Assembly: GCA_035353815.1 (NCBI GenBank)
Contig: DAOQAG010000001.1
Coordinates: 102,654 to 166,653 of the forward strand
Direction of reading: 5' to 3'
Source: JAKPUX01 sp035353815
GTDB taxonomy: Bacteria; Zhuqueibacterota; Zhuqueibacteria; Residuimicrobiales; Residuimicrobiaceae
Length of the DNA stretch: 64,000 nt
Below, one piece after another: positions 43,625-53,071 of this stretch (positions are counted from its first letter, which is position 1; every line of letters starts with the position of its first letter). The notes beneath the pieces are model-generated. The model had not been told where the DNA came from and did no database searches. It saw only the letters and a list, made by a program, of their open reading frames with translations. A program made the position numbers and the translations under genes.

Positions 43625-45457
43625 TCATCTGGACTGCAAGGCCCGCTGCAAACTGGCCAGCATCTTTTCAGGGGGAATAAAGCCGATTTCACGCAGATCG
43701 GCCAACTCCTCCCCGGAGGGGGCCAGGTAGAGGAGCGTCGGCATGCCACTGACGGCAAAATGGTTCATGAACGCCCGGGTCTTGGCATCGGGCTTGGTGC
43801 AATCGACCTTGACCAGGGTGAAATTCGCCAGCAGCTCCTTCACCCGGGGATCGCTAAAGGTCTCACGGTCGAGCTGCTTGCAGGGAGCGCACCAGTCGGC
43901 GTAAAAATCGATGAAGACGGGTTTGCCTGGAGCCGCCAGTACTTCGGGACTCTGATCCGTGTAGTGGATCCAGGGCAGATCGGAAGGTTTGGCATGTATC
44001 GATCCGTTGAGCCAATGCAGACCCAGAAGAATCATCAAGGTCCCGATAATCTTGCGAAACCAGCGGAATCCCCGCGTCTGCGCTTCATGGCCGATAAAAC
44101 CGAGCAGCAGCCCCGCAACAACTCCAAGCAGCCCGAGCAGGAAAAACAGCCGGTCCTGGATCAGCTCGAGCTGGGGCGTCACAAAATAGAGCGCCACGCC
44201 GATCAGCAGAAATCCGAAGAATTTTTTCACCCACAGCATCCACATGCCCGACTGCGGCAGGCGATCGAGCAGCCCGGAAAAGGTCGCCAGGACCAGATAC
44301 GGCATGCCCAGCCCCAAGCCCATGGCAAAAAAGAGTAATCCCCCCTTAGCCACCAGACCCAGCTTGGCCACCAGTCCCACCAGGCCGATAATGATGCCCG
44401 CCGCACACGGGGCGATGATCACCCCGACTGTCAAACCCATGATCAGGGCGCCCCAGAGCCCCTCGCGAGCGCCGCCGAAACGGGTCAAAAGGCTGGTGGG
44501 CACATTGATCTCAAAAGCCCCGAACATGCTCGCCGCCATCAGCAAAATGATGGTGACCACCACCGCGACAAACCACGGGCTCTGAAAGAGAAATCCCCAC
44601 TGCTTGCCGGCCAGCCCGGAGAGAATCCCCAGCAGAGCGAAGGAAAGAGCGATACCGGCAAGATAAAAAAGGGCATTGACCAGGCTCGAACCACGGCTGC
44701 GACCGCTGCGGCCGCCAAAATAGCTGACCGTCAACGGGATGACCGGATAGACACAGGGCGTCAAATTCAGCGCCAGACCGATCACAAAAAAAGCGGCCAG
44801 GGCGTAAAATAATCCCTTTTCCAGGATCTCCAGGGCGCGCCGTTCATCCTGGGTCAGCTTCAGCTCCTTCCCCTCCCCCCGCATAGCGGCCGGATCCGCG
44901 CCGGAGGTATTCTTCCCGCCCCCGGCGCCAAGGGAGGCCTTCTCCGGCACAGCCGCAGCAGCCGCAGCAGCCGCCGGGAGAATCTCCAGCGGCAGGGAAA
45001 ACCGTTTCTCGGCGGGGGAGAAGCAGAGATTCTCATTGCAGCCCTGATACGAGAGTACGCCCTCGAGGACGACCCGGCCGGGCGCGGCTTGCGGCAAAAT
45101 CCGGATCGGGCAGGAAAAATGCACCTCGCCCTCATAGACCGAGAGTTCCTCGGGATAAAAGGCGAATTTCCGGTACAAGGGCTTGGGGTAAAGCACCGTC
45201 CCGGTATGGAATAGGGGAGAGGGGGTGAACTGCAGCTGGGTGGGGATGAGAAAATCAGCGGTGGGCAGGCTGGAGTTGATATGCAATCCGGAAGCGATCC
45301 GGGCGGTCACATCGACCTGAATTTCGCCCCCCGCAGCGGACTGCACCGGCGCCAGACGCGCCGTAAGGGCAAGAACCTCCGGCTCTGTGAGGCCCTGTGC
45401 GGTTACGGTGCCGGCGGCCAGCAAAAGAAAAAGGAAAAAGAACGCTGTTCGTTTCAT
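43625..45457 (-). CDS. dsbD: Thiol:disulfide interchange protein DsbD
   Basis: A 610-residue inner-membrane electron carrier with all three DsbD domains. The signal peptide ends TVTAQ; the periplasmic alpha-like domain has the Cys pair in YQGCNENLCFSP; eight membrane helices carry the two Cys LTPCVYPVIPL and VIIAPCAAG; the C-terminal thioredoxin domain has DFYADWCAPCKQLD and cis-Pro in SGMPTLLY. It moves electrons from cytosolic thioredoxin to periplasmic reductants. It overlaps the ECF sigma gene by four bases. Confidence 0.95.
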   Translation of the reverse strand: MKRTAFFFLFLLLAAGTVTAQGLTEPEVLALTARLAPVQSAAGGEIQVDVTARIASGLHINSSLPTADFLIPTQLQFTPSPLFHTGTVLYPKPLYRKFAFYPEELSVYEGEVHFSCPIRILPQAAPGRVVLEGVLSYQGCNENLCFSPAEKRFSLPLEILPAAAAAAAAVPEKASLGAGGGKNTSGADPAAMRGEGKELKLTQDERRALEILEKGLFYALAAFFVIGLALNLTPCVYPVIPLTVSYFGGRSGRSRGSSLVNALFYLAGIALSFALLGILSGLAGKQWGFLFQSPWFVAVVVTIILLMAASMFGAFEINVPTSLLTRFGGAREGLWGALIMGLTVGVIIAPCAAGIIIGLVGLVAKLGLVAKGGLLFFAMGLGLGMPYLVLATFSGLLDRLPQSGMWMLWVKKFFGFLLIGVALYFVTPQLELIQDRLFFLLGLLGVVAGLLLGFIGHEAQTRGFRWFRKIIGTLMILLGLHWLNGSIHAKPSDLPWIHYTDQSPEVLAAPGKPVFIDFYADWCAPCKQLDRETFSDPRVKELLANFTLVKVDCTKPDAKTRAFMNHFAVSGMPTLLYLAPSGEELADLREIGFIPPEKMLASLQRALQSR

Positions 45458-46050
45458 ACACGTCCCAGACCGGTAGATCGTCCTTTGGAACCGATATAGC
45501 CTTCATTGCGGGCATACTTTTCGAGAACCTTTTGCAGCATGCGCCGGCCGCGAAAAAGGCGCGACATCACCGTGCCGATGGGACGGTCGATAATCTCGGC
45601 GATCTCCTTGTAGGCAAATCCCTCGACATCGGCCAAAAGAATAACCATGCGGAATTCATCGGAGAGCTGCGCCAGCGCGGCTTTGATGTCGTCATCGAAG
45701 AGTTCCGCATAATTGGCCTCATCAAAGCCGCCCCACTCCTTGACGGCTTTCTGCGCATCCTCGCTCTCGAGGCCGAATTCGACCTTGTCCAGCTGCACTT
45801 GCTGGGGGGTGCGGATCTTTTTGCGGTACTTGTTGATGAACGTATTGGTGAGAATTTTAAAGATCCAGGCTTTGAAATTGGTCCCCTCCTCGAATTTGCT
45901 GAAAAAGCGGAAGGCGCGCAGATAGGTATCCTGCACCAGATCTTCCGCTTCTGCGGTATTGCGCGTCATGCGCAGTGCCGTGCTGTAGAGGGAGTCCATA
46001 TACTCAAAGGCGATCTCTTCAAATCGCTTCTTTTGTTCTTCAGTGATCAC
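45454..46050 (-). CDS. ECF sigma factor, SigR/ECF12-like
   Basis: A 198-residue sigma factor with region 2 (ALRMTRNTAEAEDLVQDTYL, then FEEGTNFKAWIFKILTNTFI) and region 4 (LADVEGFAYKEIAEIIDRPI, then GTVMSRLFRGRRML). The GTNxxAWxxxIxTNTFIN block recalls SigR-type (ECF12) factors that answer thiol stress. GTG start at 46050. No zinc anti-sigma gene is adjacent; instead it is translationally coupled (overlap of four bases) to dsbD, which hints at a redox regulon. This link is inference. Confidence 0.92.
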   Translation of the reverse strand: MITEEQKKRFEEIAFEYMDSLYSTALRMTRNTAEAEDLVQDTYLRAFRFFSKFEEGTNFKAWIFKILTNTFINKYRKKIRTPQQVQLDKVEFGLESEDAQKAVKEWGGFDEANYAELFDDDIKAALAQLSDEFRMVILLADVEGFAYKEIAEIIDRPIGTVMSRLFRGRRMLQKVLEKYARNEGYIGSKGRSTGLGRV

Positions 46051-46117
46051 AGCGGTCCCGTATTAAGCGAGAATGACCATCCTGTCACTTACACATCCCG
46101 TCAAACCCAATATCTAT

Positions 46118-46147
46118 AAAATACTAAATAGTGCGCGAACAAGTCAA
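46118..46147 (-). promoter_or_regulatory. Sigma-70-like promoter for the ECF-dsbD unit
   Basis: On minus: TTGACT (46147-46142), 18-base spacer, TATTTT (46123-46118), 68 bases before the GTG. Confidence 0.55.
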
Positions 46148-46159
46148 TCAGTATTTCAC

Positions 46160-46702
46160 CTACATTTGCGATTCATCTTTCCAACGGGTAATGCGCCATT
46201 TCTGATCAAAGGCGCTCTTGCGCATGTTGAAGATGGCGTTACCGGTGAGATTGAACTCTCCCCGGCTGCCGAAAAGATGCAGATGCAGGGTTTTGGCTAG
46301 CTCGGCGGACGTCGCATCGACGTTCTCGTAAATGGTCGAATCCCAGACCAGGGTGAGGGTTTCGAAATTGCGAAACAGCCGACCGGTGGTTCTGAGCTCG
46401 ACATCGCGATTCCAGGAGGCATAAAGGCCGGAGGAACCCAGATTGGGATCGAAATAGACAAAAACGAAGGAGCTGTCGAGCAGGCCGTCGTAAACCAGCG
46501 AATCCTTCAGCGTATAGGCGTAGACAAAATTCTCAAGCACCTCCTCCGGGGTCGTCTGCCCGGTGATGCGCAAGCCGCCGCCGGCATTACGCTCCAGCTC
46601 CGGCGCAAAGGGATTGAAACAGGCGGCGTCCAGCAAGGCCAGCACCAGCAGCGCCAGGGACCCTCTCCGCACCCACGGGCTTTGCGGCGGCCGCTCTTCC
46701 AT
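46160..46702 (-). CDS. Lipoprotein with NTF2-like character
   Basis: A 180-residue protein with a signal peptide and lipobox (LLDAAC, then FNPFAPE). The mature part starts TTPEEVLENFVYAYTLKDS and goes on through helices and then strands to KWRITRWKDES, a pattern of small SnoaL/NTF2-like domains. It shares this plan with the lipoprotein at 58992. Its start is three bases after the ctpA stop, so it is the third gene of an idh-ctpA unit. Function unknown. Confidence 0.78.
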   Translation of the reverse strand: MEERPPQSPWVRRGSLALLVLALLDAACFNPFAPELERNAGGGLRITGQTTPEEVLENFVYAYTLKDSLVYDGLLDSSFVFVYFDPNLGSSGLYASWNRDVELRTTGRLFRNFETLTLVWDSTIYENVDATSAELAKTLHLHLFGSRGEFNLTGNAIFNMRKSAFDQKWRITRWKDESQM

Positions 46703-46705
46703 CTC

Positions 46706-48307
46706 TTACCATCCGCCCTGCTTGAGGATGGCCGCTGCCTGCGGCATCAAACCCTCTGCCGCGATCACCTCCGGATCTTCACTGCGCAAGACCTGGTAAT
46801 AGTGCTTGCTGTCCCACAGCGAACGCGCCACTTCGGCCTTGACCATGGCCTTGATGAAGACCTGATCTTTTTTGTAAGCCTCCTCGCTGAACTCGATCTT
46901 GTTCTTCTTGAGCAGCTCCTTGAGGTCGGGGACGATCTCCTCCCCGACGCTGTATTTGGCGCGAAAGACTGCGAAATTGGTATACTTGCCGCGCAAGGCC
47001 GTGCCGTATTTCGAGCCGAGCTCGAAGAAGATCCGGCTGCCGAAAAGGCCGTTGGTGAAACGGGTGATCCGCTCCGGCTTCAGGGTGCTGTCCGGGGTAA
47101 TGCCGCCGCCCCCATAAACCACCCGGCCGGCACGGGTTCTGTAGACGGTGCGCCCGGAATCCGCCGCCGCCGGAGCGTTGGTATCCTCATCGTCGTAGCC
47201 CGCAGCATAATAATCGGCCAGTCCGTCAGTATAGGGCCGTTGAATCAATCGCCCGCTCGGCGTATAATAGCGCGCTACCGTCAGGCGCAGCGCCGATCCA
47301 TCCTTCAAGCCGATCTGATTCTGCACCAGCCCCTTGCCGAAGCTGGTCTGCCCGACCACCAGACCGCGGTCGAGATCCTGGATCGCCCCGGCGACGATCT
47401 CCGAAGCGCTGGCCGAGCCATGACTGATCATGACGATCATCGGCATCCTCGGCTGATCGCCGGCGTCGCTCGAAAAGAAATCCTCATCGGCGCCGCTGAG
47501 ACGGCCGCGGGTGTAGACGAGCTTCTGGCCGGCAGGGATGAACTTGTCCGCAACTTCCACCGCTTGCTCGAGGAGACCGCCGGAGTTGGAGCGCAGATCG
47601 AAAATGAGCCGCTCCATGCCCTGGCTGCGCAAATCCTTCAGCGCCGTCTCCAGCTCGTCCGATGTGGTTTTGGCAAAGCGGGCCAGCCAGATGTAGCCGG
47701 TCTTGCCATCGTCCATCATAAAGGCCGAGTAGAGGCTGTTGATCGGAATTTTATCGCGCACGATCTCCACCTCGAAGGGCTCGGCAAGCGAGGTGCGCGA
47801 AATCACCACCTTGACCTTGCTCCCCTTGGGACCGCGCAGCTTTTTAAAGACCTCATCCTCGGTGATCCCGTAGGCGGAGGTCCCATCGATGCGCACGATC
47901 TGGTCGCCGGGCAGCACGCCCACCGCCTCCGAGGGACCGCCGGGGATCGGCGAAACCACCGTCAGGATCTTGTTCAGGACAATGAATTCGATGCCGATGC
48001 CCTCGAATGAACCCTCGAACTGCTCGTTGACCTTCTCCAGACTCTTTTTGGGGATGTACACCGAGTGCGGATCCAGCTTGGCCAGAAGGCCCTCGATCGC
48101 GCCGGTGATCAGCTTGTCGCTCTCCACCGGCTCGACATAATAACGCTTGACATAGGCGAATACCTCGACAAAACGGTCAAGGTCGGCCCGAATATTATCC
48201 TGGGGATAGGCTTCGTTATCCCCAAAGTGGGTGAAGGCGATACCGATGACCAGGCACACCACCGACAGGCCCAAAAAGCGGAGTATGTTTTTGTTCATCT
48301 TGCTCAT
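46706..48307 (-). CDS. ctpA: S41 C-terminal processing peptidase (CtpA/Prc-like)
   Basis: A 533-residue periplasmic protease with an N-terminal membrane segment (LRFLGLSVVCLVIGIAFTHF), a PDZ domain (GIGIEFIVLNKILTVVSPIP; GVLPGDQIVRIDG) and the S41 domain: DLRSNSGGLLEQAVEVAD, nucleophile Ser in SHGSASASEIVAGA, Lys in TSFGKGLVQ. It cleaves proteins from their C-termini. Starts at 48307 (MSKMNKN) and 48298 (MNKN) are both possible, with weak ribosome sites. A C-terminal extension of about 140 residues beyond the core is usual in this subgroup. It follows the idh-like gene by 36 bases. Confidence 0.93.
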   Translation of the reverse strand: MSKMNKNILRFLGLSVVCLVIGIAFTHFGDNEAYPQDNIRADLDRFVEVFAYVKRYYVEPVESDKLITGAIEGLLAKLDPHSVYIPKKSLEKVNEQFEGSFEGIGIEFIVLNKILTVVSPIPGGPSEAVGVLPGDQIVRIDGTSAYGITEDEVFKKLRGPKGSKVKVVISRTSLAEPFEVEIVRDKIPINSLYSAFMMDDGKTGYIWLARFAKTTSDELETALKDLRSQGMERLIFDLRSNSGGLLEQAVEVADKFIPAGQKLVYTRGRLSGADEDFFSSDAGDQPRMPMIVMISHGSASASEIVAGAIQDLDRGLVVGQTSFGKGLVQNQIGLKDGSALRLTVARYYTPSGRLIQRPYTDGLADYYAAGYDDEDTNAPAAADSGRTVYRTRAGRVVYGGGGITPDSTLKPERITRFTNGLFGSRIFFELGSKYGTALRGKYTNFAVFRAKYSVGEEIVPDLKELLKKNKIEFSEEAYKKDQVFIKAMVKAEVARSLWDSKHYYQVLRSEDPEVIAAEGLMPQAAAILKQGGW

Positions 48308-48343
48308 TTCACTTAGGTAGGGTTCATCCAACACCGGGCCGGC

Positions 48344-49462
48344 TTACAGCCGCCCGGCTACAGCGCGGGCGACATCGAGGCTGGTGCTCACTCCGCCCAT
48401 ATCATAGGTGCGCACCCGGCCCTCGGCGATCACCGCCGCACATGCCGCCTCCAGCTTTTGCGCCATGGCGGTCTCGCCCAGCCAGTCGAGCATCAGCTTG
48501 ACCGTGAACAACATCGCCATGGGATTGACCTTGTACTGGCCGGCGTATTTGGGCGCCGAGCCGTGCGTCGGCTCGAAAACGGCGTAGCGATCGCCGATGT
48601 TGCCGCTCGAGCTGAATCCCAGCCCGCCGATCAACTGGGCGCAAAGGTCGGAGATGATATCGCCGAAAAGGTTGCTGGTCACCAGCACCCCGTAATCCTG
48701 CGGATTCTTGATCAGCCACATGCACATGGCATCGATGTTCGCCTCCCACAGGGCGATGCCGGGATACTCCGCGGCGATCTTGCGCGCCTCGCGCACCATC
48801 AGACCGCTGGTCTCGCGCACCACATTCGGCTTTTCCACGACGGTAACGGTTTTATAGCCGTACTTTTGCGCATATTCGAAGGCATCGCGGATAATATTGC
48901 GGCAGCCCTGGCGGGTATTGATGCGCAACGAAACCGCAATATCCTCAAGAGCCACCGACTCGAACCGCTTCATCTTTTTGTTGTGCTTGACCAGGGTCTG
49001 CATCACCTCGGCGGGCAGGGGATGAAATTCAACCCCGGCATAGAGATCTTCGGTGTTCTCGCGAAAGACCACGATATCGATATCGTCGCGGAAATTGAGG
49101 GGATTGCCGCGGTAAGCCTTGCAGGGACGAAGGTTGGTGCGCAGATTGAACTCCTGCCGCAGCCGGACGATCGGACTGGCGTAAATGAATCCCTTGCCCT
49201 TCAGCTCCGGAGCCAGCTCGGCTTCGGCCTCTTCCTTGGGTTTGGAGGTGATCGCGCCGAAAAGGGCGCAGTCGGTGCTTTTCAGCAGATCGGTGGTGCG
49301 TTTGGGAAGCGGATCGCCCTCCTTGCACCAAAAGTCCCAGCCGATATCTCCAGGTATATATTCAGCGTCCAGCGCCAGCTTGTCCAGAACGACCTGTGCA
49401 GCATCCATCACATCCTTGCCGATGCCATCGCCCGGCAGTAGGGCAATTTTGTACTTGGCCAT
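48344..49462 (-). CDS. Isocitrate/isopropylmalate dehydrogenase family enzyme, probably NAD-isocitrate dehydrogenase
   Basis: A 372-residue beta-decarboxylating dehydrogenase: N-terminal IALLPGDGIGKDVMDAAQVV, substrate block RLRQEFNLRTNLRPCKAY, VFRENTEDLYAGVEF, metal-binding Asp in SNLFGDIISDLCAQLIGGLG, and coenzyme loop EPTHGSAPKYAGQ. The phrase ENTEDLYAG is typical of isocitrate and homoisocitrate enzymes rather than LeuB; absence of leu neighbours agrees. GDRYAVFEPTHGSAP followed by an NAD-type pocket suggests NAD, but this needs modelling. It leads a unit with ctpA and a lipoprotein. Confidence 0.88.
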   Translation of the reverse strand: MAKYKIALLPGDGIGKDVMDAAQVVLDKLALDAEYIPGDIGWDFWCKEGDPLPKRTTDLLKSTDCALFGAITSKPKEEAEAELAPELKGKGFIYASPIVRLRQEFNLRTNLRPCKAYRGNPLNFRDDIDIVVFRENTEDLYAGVEFHPLPAEVMQTLVKHNKKMKRFESVALEDIAVSLRINTRQGCRNIIRDAFEYAQKYGYKTVTVVEKPNVVRETSGLMVREARKIAAEYPGIALWEANIDAMCMWLIKNPQDYGVLVTSNLFGDIISDLCAQLIGGLGFSSSGNIGDRYAVFEPTHGSAPKYAGQYKVNPMAMLFTVKLMLDWLGETAMAQKLEAACAAVIAEGRVRTYDMGGVSTSLDVARAVAGRL

Positions 49463-49507
49463 GGGTCACACCTCGTTTTGTTTGCCGTCGTTGAAATCTA
49501 AAATTTT

Positions 49508-49536
49508 ATTATACCTATTTTCATTTGTCTATGCAA
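49508..49536 (-). promoter_or_regulatory. Sigma-70-like promoter for the isocitrate dehydrogenase-like gene
   Basis: On minus: TTGCAT (49536-49531), 17-base spacer, TATAAT (49513-49508), 46 bases before the ATG. Confidence 0.75.
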
Positions 49537-49545
49537 GAAAAAAAA

Positions 49546-50487
49546 TCACGAGCCGAGGGAGACCGAAAAGCGGTGCGCCCGCCCCAGCTCCTCCTGAAAG
49601 GGGACCCAGGCATAATCGATGGCGATCTGTCCCAGGTGCACGCCGAATCCGGCGCTGAAATCGCGCGAAACGTAACCGGTCTGATACCCCGCCCGCAGGG
49701 CCAGCTTCGGCAGCGGCCGGATCTCCGCCCCCACCTGCAGATGACTCTGCTGATGCCGGATCGCGACATAATCGGCGGTCAGCAGCCAGGGCGCATCCGC
49801 AGCGCCCAGTGGCAGGGCATAGGCGATACCCGCCCGCAGGGTGTGCGGCAGGGTGATCTTTTGCGTCACCATTTCCTGTGTTGCCCCGAGATGCTGCGCC
49901 ACCACCCCGGCGGTCACGGCCTTGAGCGGGGTCCGGCAGAGAAGTCCCAGATCGACACTGTAGCCGCTGGCGGCTTCGCTCAAGATCGTTTCATTGAGAT
50001 AGCGCAGATTGCCCCCCAGGGCGAGATTCTCCCCGAACTTGCGGGCGAAGGTCATCCCGAAAACGACATCATGCGCGGAAAACGTGCTCAACGGCTCTTC
50101 GCTGGGATAATAGCGCTGCTCGATATCGGGCACCGAGACGACAAGGGCGTGCACGCCGAAAGTGACGGAGCGGATCGGGAAGAGCACCGCCGCGGCGTCG
50201 TGGGATACCTCCTGGATCCACTCGTTGTGGGCCAGATGCGCCTGGAAGCGCCCGGCGCCGGCAGCGCCTGCCGGATTCCAGAAGGGGGCGCTGGCATCAC
50301 CGGCGACGGCGGCGAAGGCCTCGCCCATCGCTGCGGCGCGTGCGCCAGTGCCGATCTGCAGGACGGCAAAACCGCTCTGCCACTGCGCCCGGACTGCGGC
50401 GGCCTGAAGCAGCAGCACCAGCAGCACGCCGGCTATCCTCTTGGTTTGCACACTCATCGTCCTTCCCGTCTTCTTGGTTGACATCAT
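49546..50487 (-). CDS. PorV/PorQ-family outer-membrane protein (second copy)
   Basis: A 313-residue beta-barrel protein. The signal peptide (VLLVLLLQAAAVRAQ) is followed by the family hallmark QIGTGARAAAMGEAFAAVAG and DASAPFWNPAG, then many amphipathic strands ending in RFSVSLGS. PorV serves as a shuttle that carries cargo from the type IX translocon to the surface; others of the family are unassigned porins. The ATG at 50487 overlaps the stop of the preceding paralogue (ATGA); the ATG at 50457 is an alternative with GGGAAGG upstream. Confidence 0.87.
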   Translation of the reverse strand: MMSTKKTGRTMSVQTKRIAGVLLVLLLQAAAVRAQWQSGFAVLQIGTGARAAAMGEAFAAVAGDASAPFWNPAGAAGAGRFQAHLAHNEWIQEVSHDAAAVLFPIRSVTFGVHALVVSVPDIEQRYYPSEEPLSTFSAHDVVFGMTFARKFGENLALGGNLRYLNETILSEAASGYSVDLGLLCRTPLKAVTAGVVAQHLGATQEMVTQKITLPHTLRAGIAYALPLGAADAPWLLTADYVAIRHQQSHLQVGAEIRPLPKLALRAGYQTGYVSRDFSAGFGVHLGQIAIDYAWVPFQEELGRAHRFSVSLGS

Positions 50488-51461
50488 AGATTCACGTTCC
50501 AGGAAAAGATATGATCCGCGCGCGGCGCCTCGCCGGGAGCGGCATAGGCATAATTCAGCATCATCGATTTGCCGTAGACCTTGAGTGCGACGCCGAAACC
50601 GGCGACCAGCTGCCCGTCGTCCAGGCCGAGGCGCACAGCGCCGGCCTCCGGCAGCACCGCTTCGGCGCCAAAGTGGTAGCGCGGATTCTGCTTTTGCGAC
50701 TCCTCCGCTTCGGCGGTGACCAGCAGCCAGCGCAGCGGTGGCCGCCAGGCCGCGGCCAGGCGCGTCGTTCGCGGGAATTTGTCGTTGACACTGGTGCCGC
50801 GCTCCCAGACCTTTTCGGTATTCCAGGTATATTTGGAGAGATTGTCGCGCAGCACCACGCCGAGGCTCAGATCCTCGCAGAGCCGGTAGTAGGCGCCGAA
50901 ATCGACGCCAAGCCCCATCGAGGTGATGGCGGATTCGTCGTTATTGACCCCGGGCATGCGCCCGTAGAGAATCTTGCCGCTGACCCCCAAGGAAAAGCGC
51001 TCGGCCGGGCTCAAGGCGAACGAGAGAAAAAAGGCGTTCTCGGAGAAGGAGTAGTCCTGGGTATAATTCCCGGCCAGGTCGCGCCCCTCGATGCCCTCCA
51101 CGCCGGCGTGGATCCAGGCCAGGGCAAATCCGGCACGCAAGGGTGCCCGCTCCTCGCCCCCGGCCGCCCCGGGGCGGACCGGCTGGGCATAGCCGATGTA
51201 ATCGAGCTTGCGGTCGAGCGGCAAAAAGGCATACGACAGCGCCGCCTGCCGCCCCTTGAGATGCGGCAGCAGCGCCGGATTATAAATCCCGGCGAAGGCA
51301 TCCTCGGCCACCGCCGAAAAGGCATCGCCCATGGCTTTGGCGCGCGCCCCGATGCCCATGCGCAAAAATGCACCGGCATAGCCGCCATCCCCCTCCGCAG
51401 CCACAACGGCCTGGGCCAGCAGCACCAGGGTGCCGGCGATCGCACATACTTTCTTCATCAT
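50484..51461 (-). CDS. PorV/PorQ-family outer-membrane protein (first copy)
   Basis: A 325-residue paralogue of the next gene: signal peptide ending QAVVAAE, then LRMGIGARAKAMGDAFSAVA, EDAFAGIYNPALLPHLKG and a barrel that ends HIFSWNVNL. It is 20 bases after the propeller protein, whose C-terminus is a FlgD-like sorting domain, so cargo and possible shuttle share a transcript. AAGGGAAC before the ATG supports the start. Confidence 0.88.
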   Translation of the reverse strand: MMKKVCAIAGTLVLLAQAVVAAEGDGGYAGAFLRMGIGARAKAMGDAFSAVAEDAFAGIYNPALLPHLKGRQAALSYAFLPLDRKLDYIGYAQPVRPGAAGGEERAPLRAGFALAWIHAGVEGIEGRDLAGNYTQDYSFSENAFFLSFALSPAERFSLGVSGKILYGRMPGVNNDESAITSMGLGVDFGAYYRLCEDLSLGVVLRDNLSKYTWNTEKVWERGTSVNDKFPRTTRLAAAWRPPLRWLLVTAEAEESQKQNPRYHFGAEAVLPEAGAVRLGLDDGQLVAGFGVALKVYGKSMMLNYAYAAPGEAPRADHIFSWNVNL

Positions 51462-51481
51462 GTTCCCTTATCCTGAACCGT

Positions 51482-52924
51482 CTAGTTTACGACCAGCACC
51501 TTGCCCCAATAGGTGCCGTCCCCCTCGATCGCAACGCTGTAGAAATAGGCGCCATTGGCCACGAGATCGCCATAATCGTTGCGGCCATTCCAGAGTTCGG
51601 CGCAGTCGGCCGGGCCGATGCGGTAGGCATCCTGCACAACCGTGGCCACCAGATCCATCGCAAAGTCGAAAACCTTCACCGTTACCCGCGTCGCAGCCCG
51701 GGTGTTGTATTGAAAGCGGATATAACCGTCGCCGCCGAGCAGATTCTGGCGCATCGGCGAGAAGGGGTTGGGATAGGCGTAGGTGCGCGCCTCGCCGCCC
51801 TGCCCGGTCCTGACAAAGGCGCGCTGGATGTCCCAGGTGAAACCGTTGTCGGCGGTGCGCGCCAGGCCATCGGCCATGCCCGCCCACAGCACGCCATCAC
51901 GGGCAAAGGCGGAATAGGCCTCGGTACTGAGGACCCGGTCGCCATCCTGCGCATCGCGCATCACGGGGTAGAGGTACCAGCGTTCGCCCAGGTCGAAGGA
52001 AACATAGAGGCCGTTGTCGGTAGCGACATAGACCACCGAATCATCAAAGGCAAAATTGTGCGCCTTTTCATCGCGCAGAACCGTGCTCCAGGTCAGCCCG
52101 CCATCCTGCGAGAAGGAGACCGCATTGTATTCGCCCTCCCCTTCAGCGGTCCAGGTCGCACCCCAGATGATCTCCCGGCCGCCGGTCTGCTGCAGGCCGA
52201 GCCCGACGACAAAATTGCCGGAGATCGGCTCCGGCTGGCTGACATGATTGAAATTGGTCCAGGTGGCGCCGTTGTCGGTGCTCTTGTTGATCCCCTCGGC
52301 GGTGCCGATCCAGAGCGTGCCCCCCCCGGCTGTCGCGGAAAAACCGCGGTGGTTGTAGCGGCCATAGGGATCAAAATTGAAGGTATCCGGCGGCGCTTCG
52401 CTCCAGCTTTGCCCCCAATCCTCCGATTTAAGCACGCCCCCGCCGTAACAGACGATCCAGACGGTGTTGGCGACGACCGCGATATCATAGGTCAGGTTCT
52501 GGATCGGCGTGGCACCGGGCTGCGCCACGTGCCGCCAGGTGGTGCCGCCATCGAAAGAAAAACTGATGCCCGTCCCCTTGGGGAGAGCCGCGGGATCCAC
52601 CTTGGTGACGGTGTCCGTGGCCGTGGCGACGATCAGGGTATCCCCATGCACCCAGAGGGCGGCGACGCTGCCATGTCCCAGTCCCGCTGCCTGCGCATAG
52701 CTGGTAAATTCGTTGGTGGCCAGATCAAGCCGGCTCAGACCATTGCCCGTCCCCAGCCAGAGATGGCCATTGTCGGCGGCGATATCGGTGATGCCATTGC
52801 CCGCCAGGCCGCTTTTTTGCGCGGCGGCACCGCCGAGGCGGTGTGTCGTGATCACCCCGGCAACGAGAATCGCGGGAAGCAGGGCCATAAAAATGATCAG
52901 CTGTCTCATTCGCATCGGTTTCAT
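51482..52924 (-). CDS. Secreted beta-propeller protein with FlgD-like C-terminal domain
   Basis: A 480-residue exported protein. After the signal peptide (IIFMALLPAILVAG) come propeller-type repeats: ITDIAADNGHLWLGTGNGLS, SFDGGTTWRHV, KSEDWGQSWSEA, STDNGATWTNF, SQDGGLTWSTV, SFDLGERWYLY, TADNGFTWDI (Asp-box motifs S/T-x-D-x-G-x-x-W). The C-terminus (YAYPNPFSPMRQN ... GRNDYGDLVANGAYFYSVAI) is a FlgD-like Ig domain that may serve as sorting signal. The repeats suggest glycan or protein binding outside the cell. It lies between a repeat lipoprotein and two PorV-like genes. Confidence 0.87.
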   Translation of the reverse strand: MKPMRMRQLIIFMALLPAILVAGVITTHRLGGAAAQKSGLAGNGITDIAADNGHLWLGTGNGLSRLDLATNEFTSYAQAAGLGHGSVAALWVHGDTLIVATATDTVTKVDPAALPKGTGISFSFDGGTTWRHVAQPGATPIQNLTYDIAVVANTVWIVCYGGGVLKSEDWGQSWSEAPPDTFNFDPYGRYNHRGFSATAGGGTLWIGTAEGINKSTDNGATWTNFNHVSQPEPISGNFVVGLGLQQTGGREIIWGATWTAEGEGEYNAVSFSQDGGLTWSTVLRDEKAHNFAFDDSVVYVATDNGLYVSFDLGERWYLYPVMRDAQDGDRVLSTEAYSAFARDGVLWAGMADGLARTADNGFTWDIQRAFVRTGQGGEARTYAYPNPFSPMRQNLLGGDGYIRFQYNTRAATRVTVKVFDFAMDLVATVVQDAYRIGPADCAELWNGRNDYGDLVANGAYFYSVAIEGDGTYWGKVLVVN

Positions 52925-53071
52925 ACTCTTGGTTAAGTGAAATCATCGGCCGCAAGTAAGAAGCGCAACGGCCGGGTCAAAAACAGCCAGCCTGAACGTT
53001 GGCAGCCGGCGCACTTGCACAGTTTGGCGCGCAGGCCATGCGGCAGCGCGGTCAACGCAGGGGGCGGAGCG

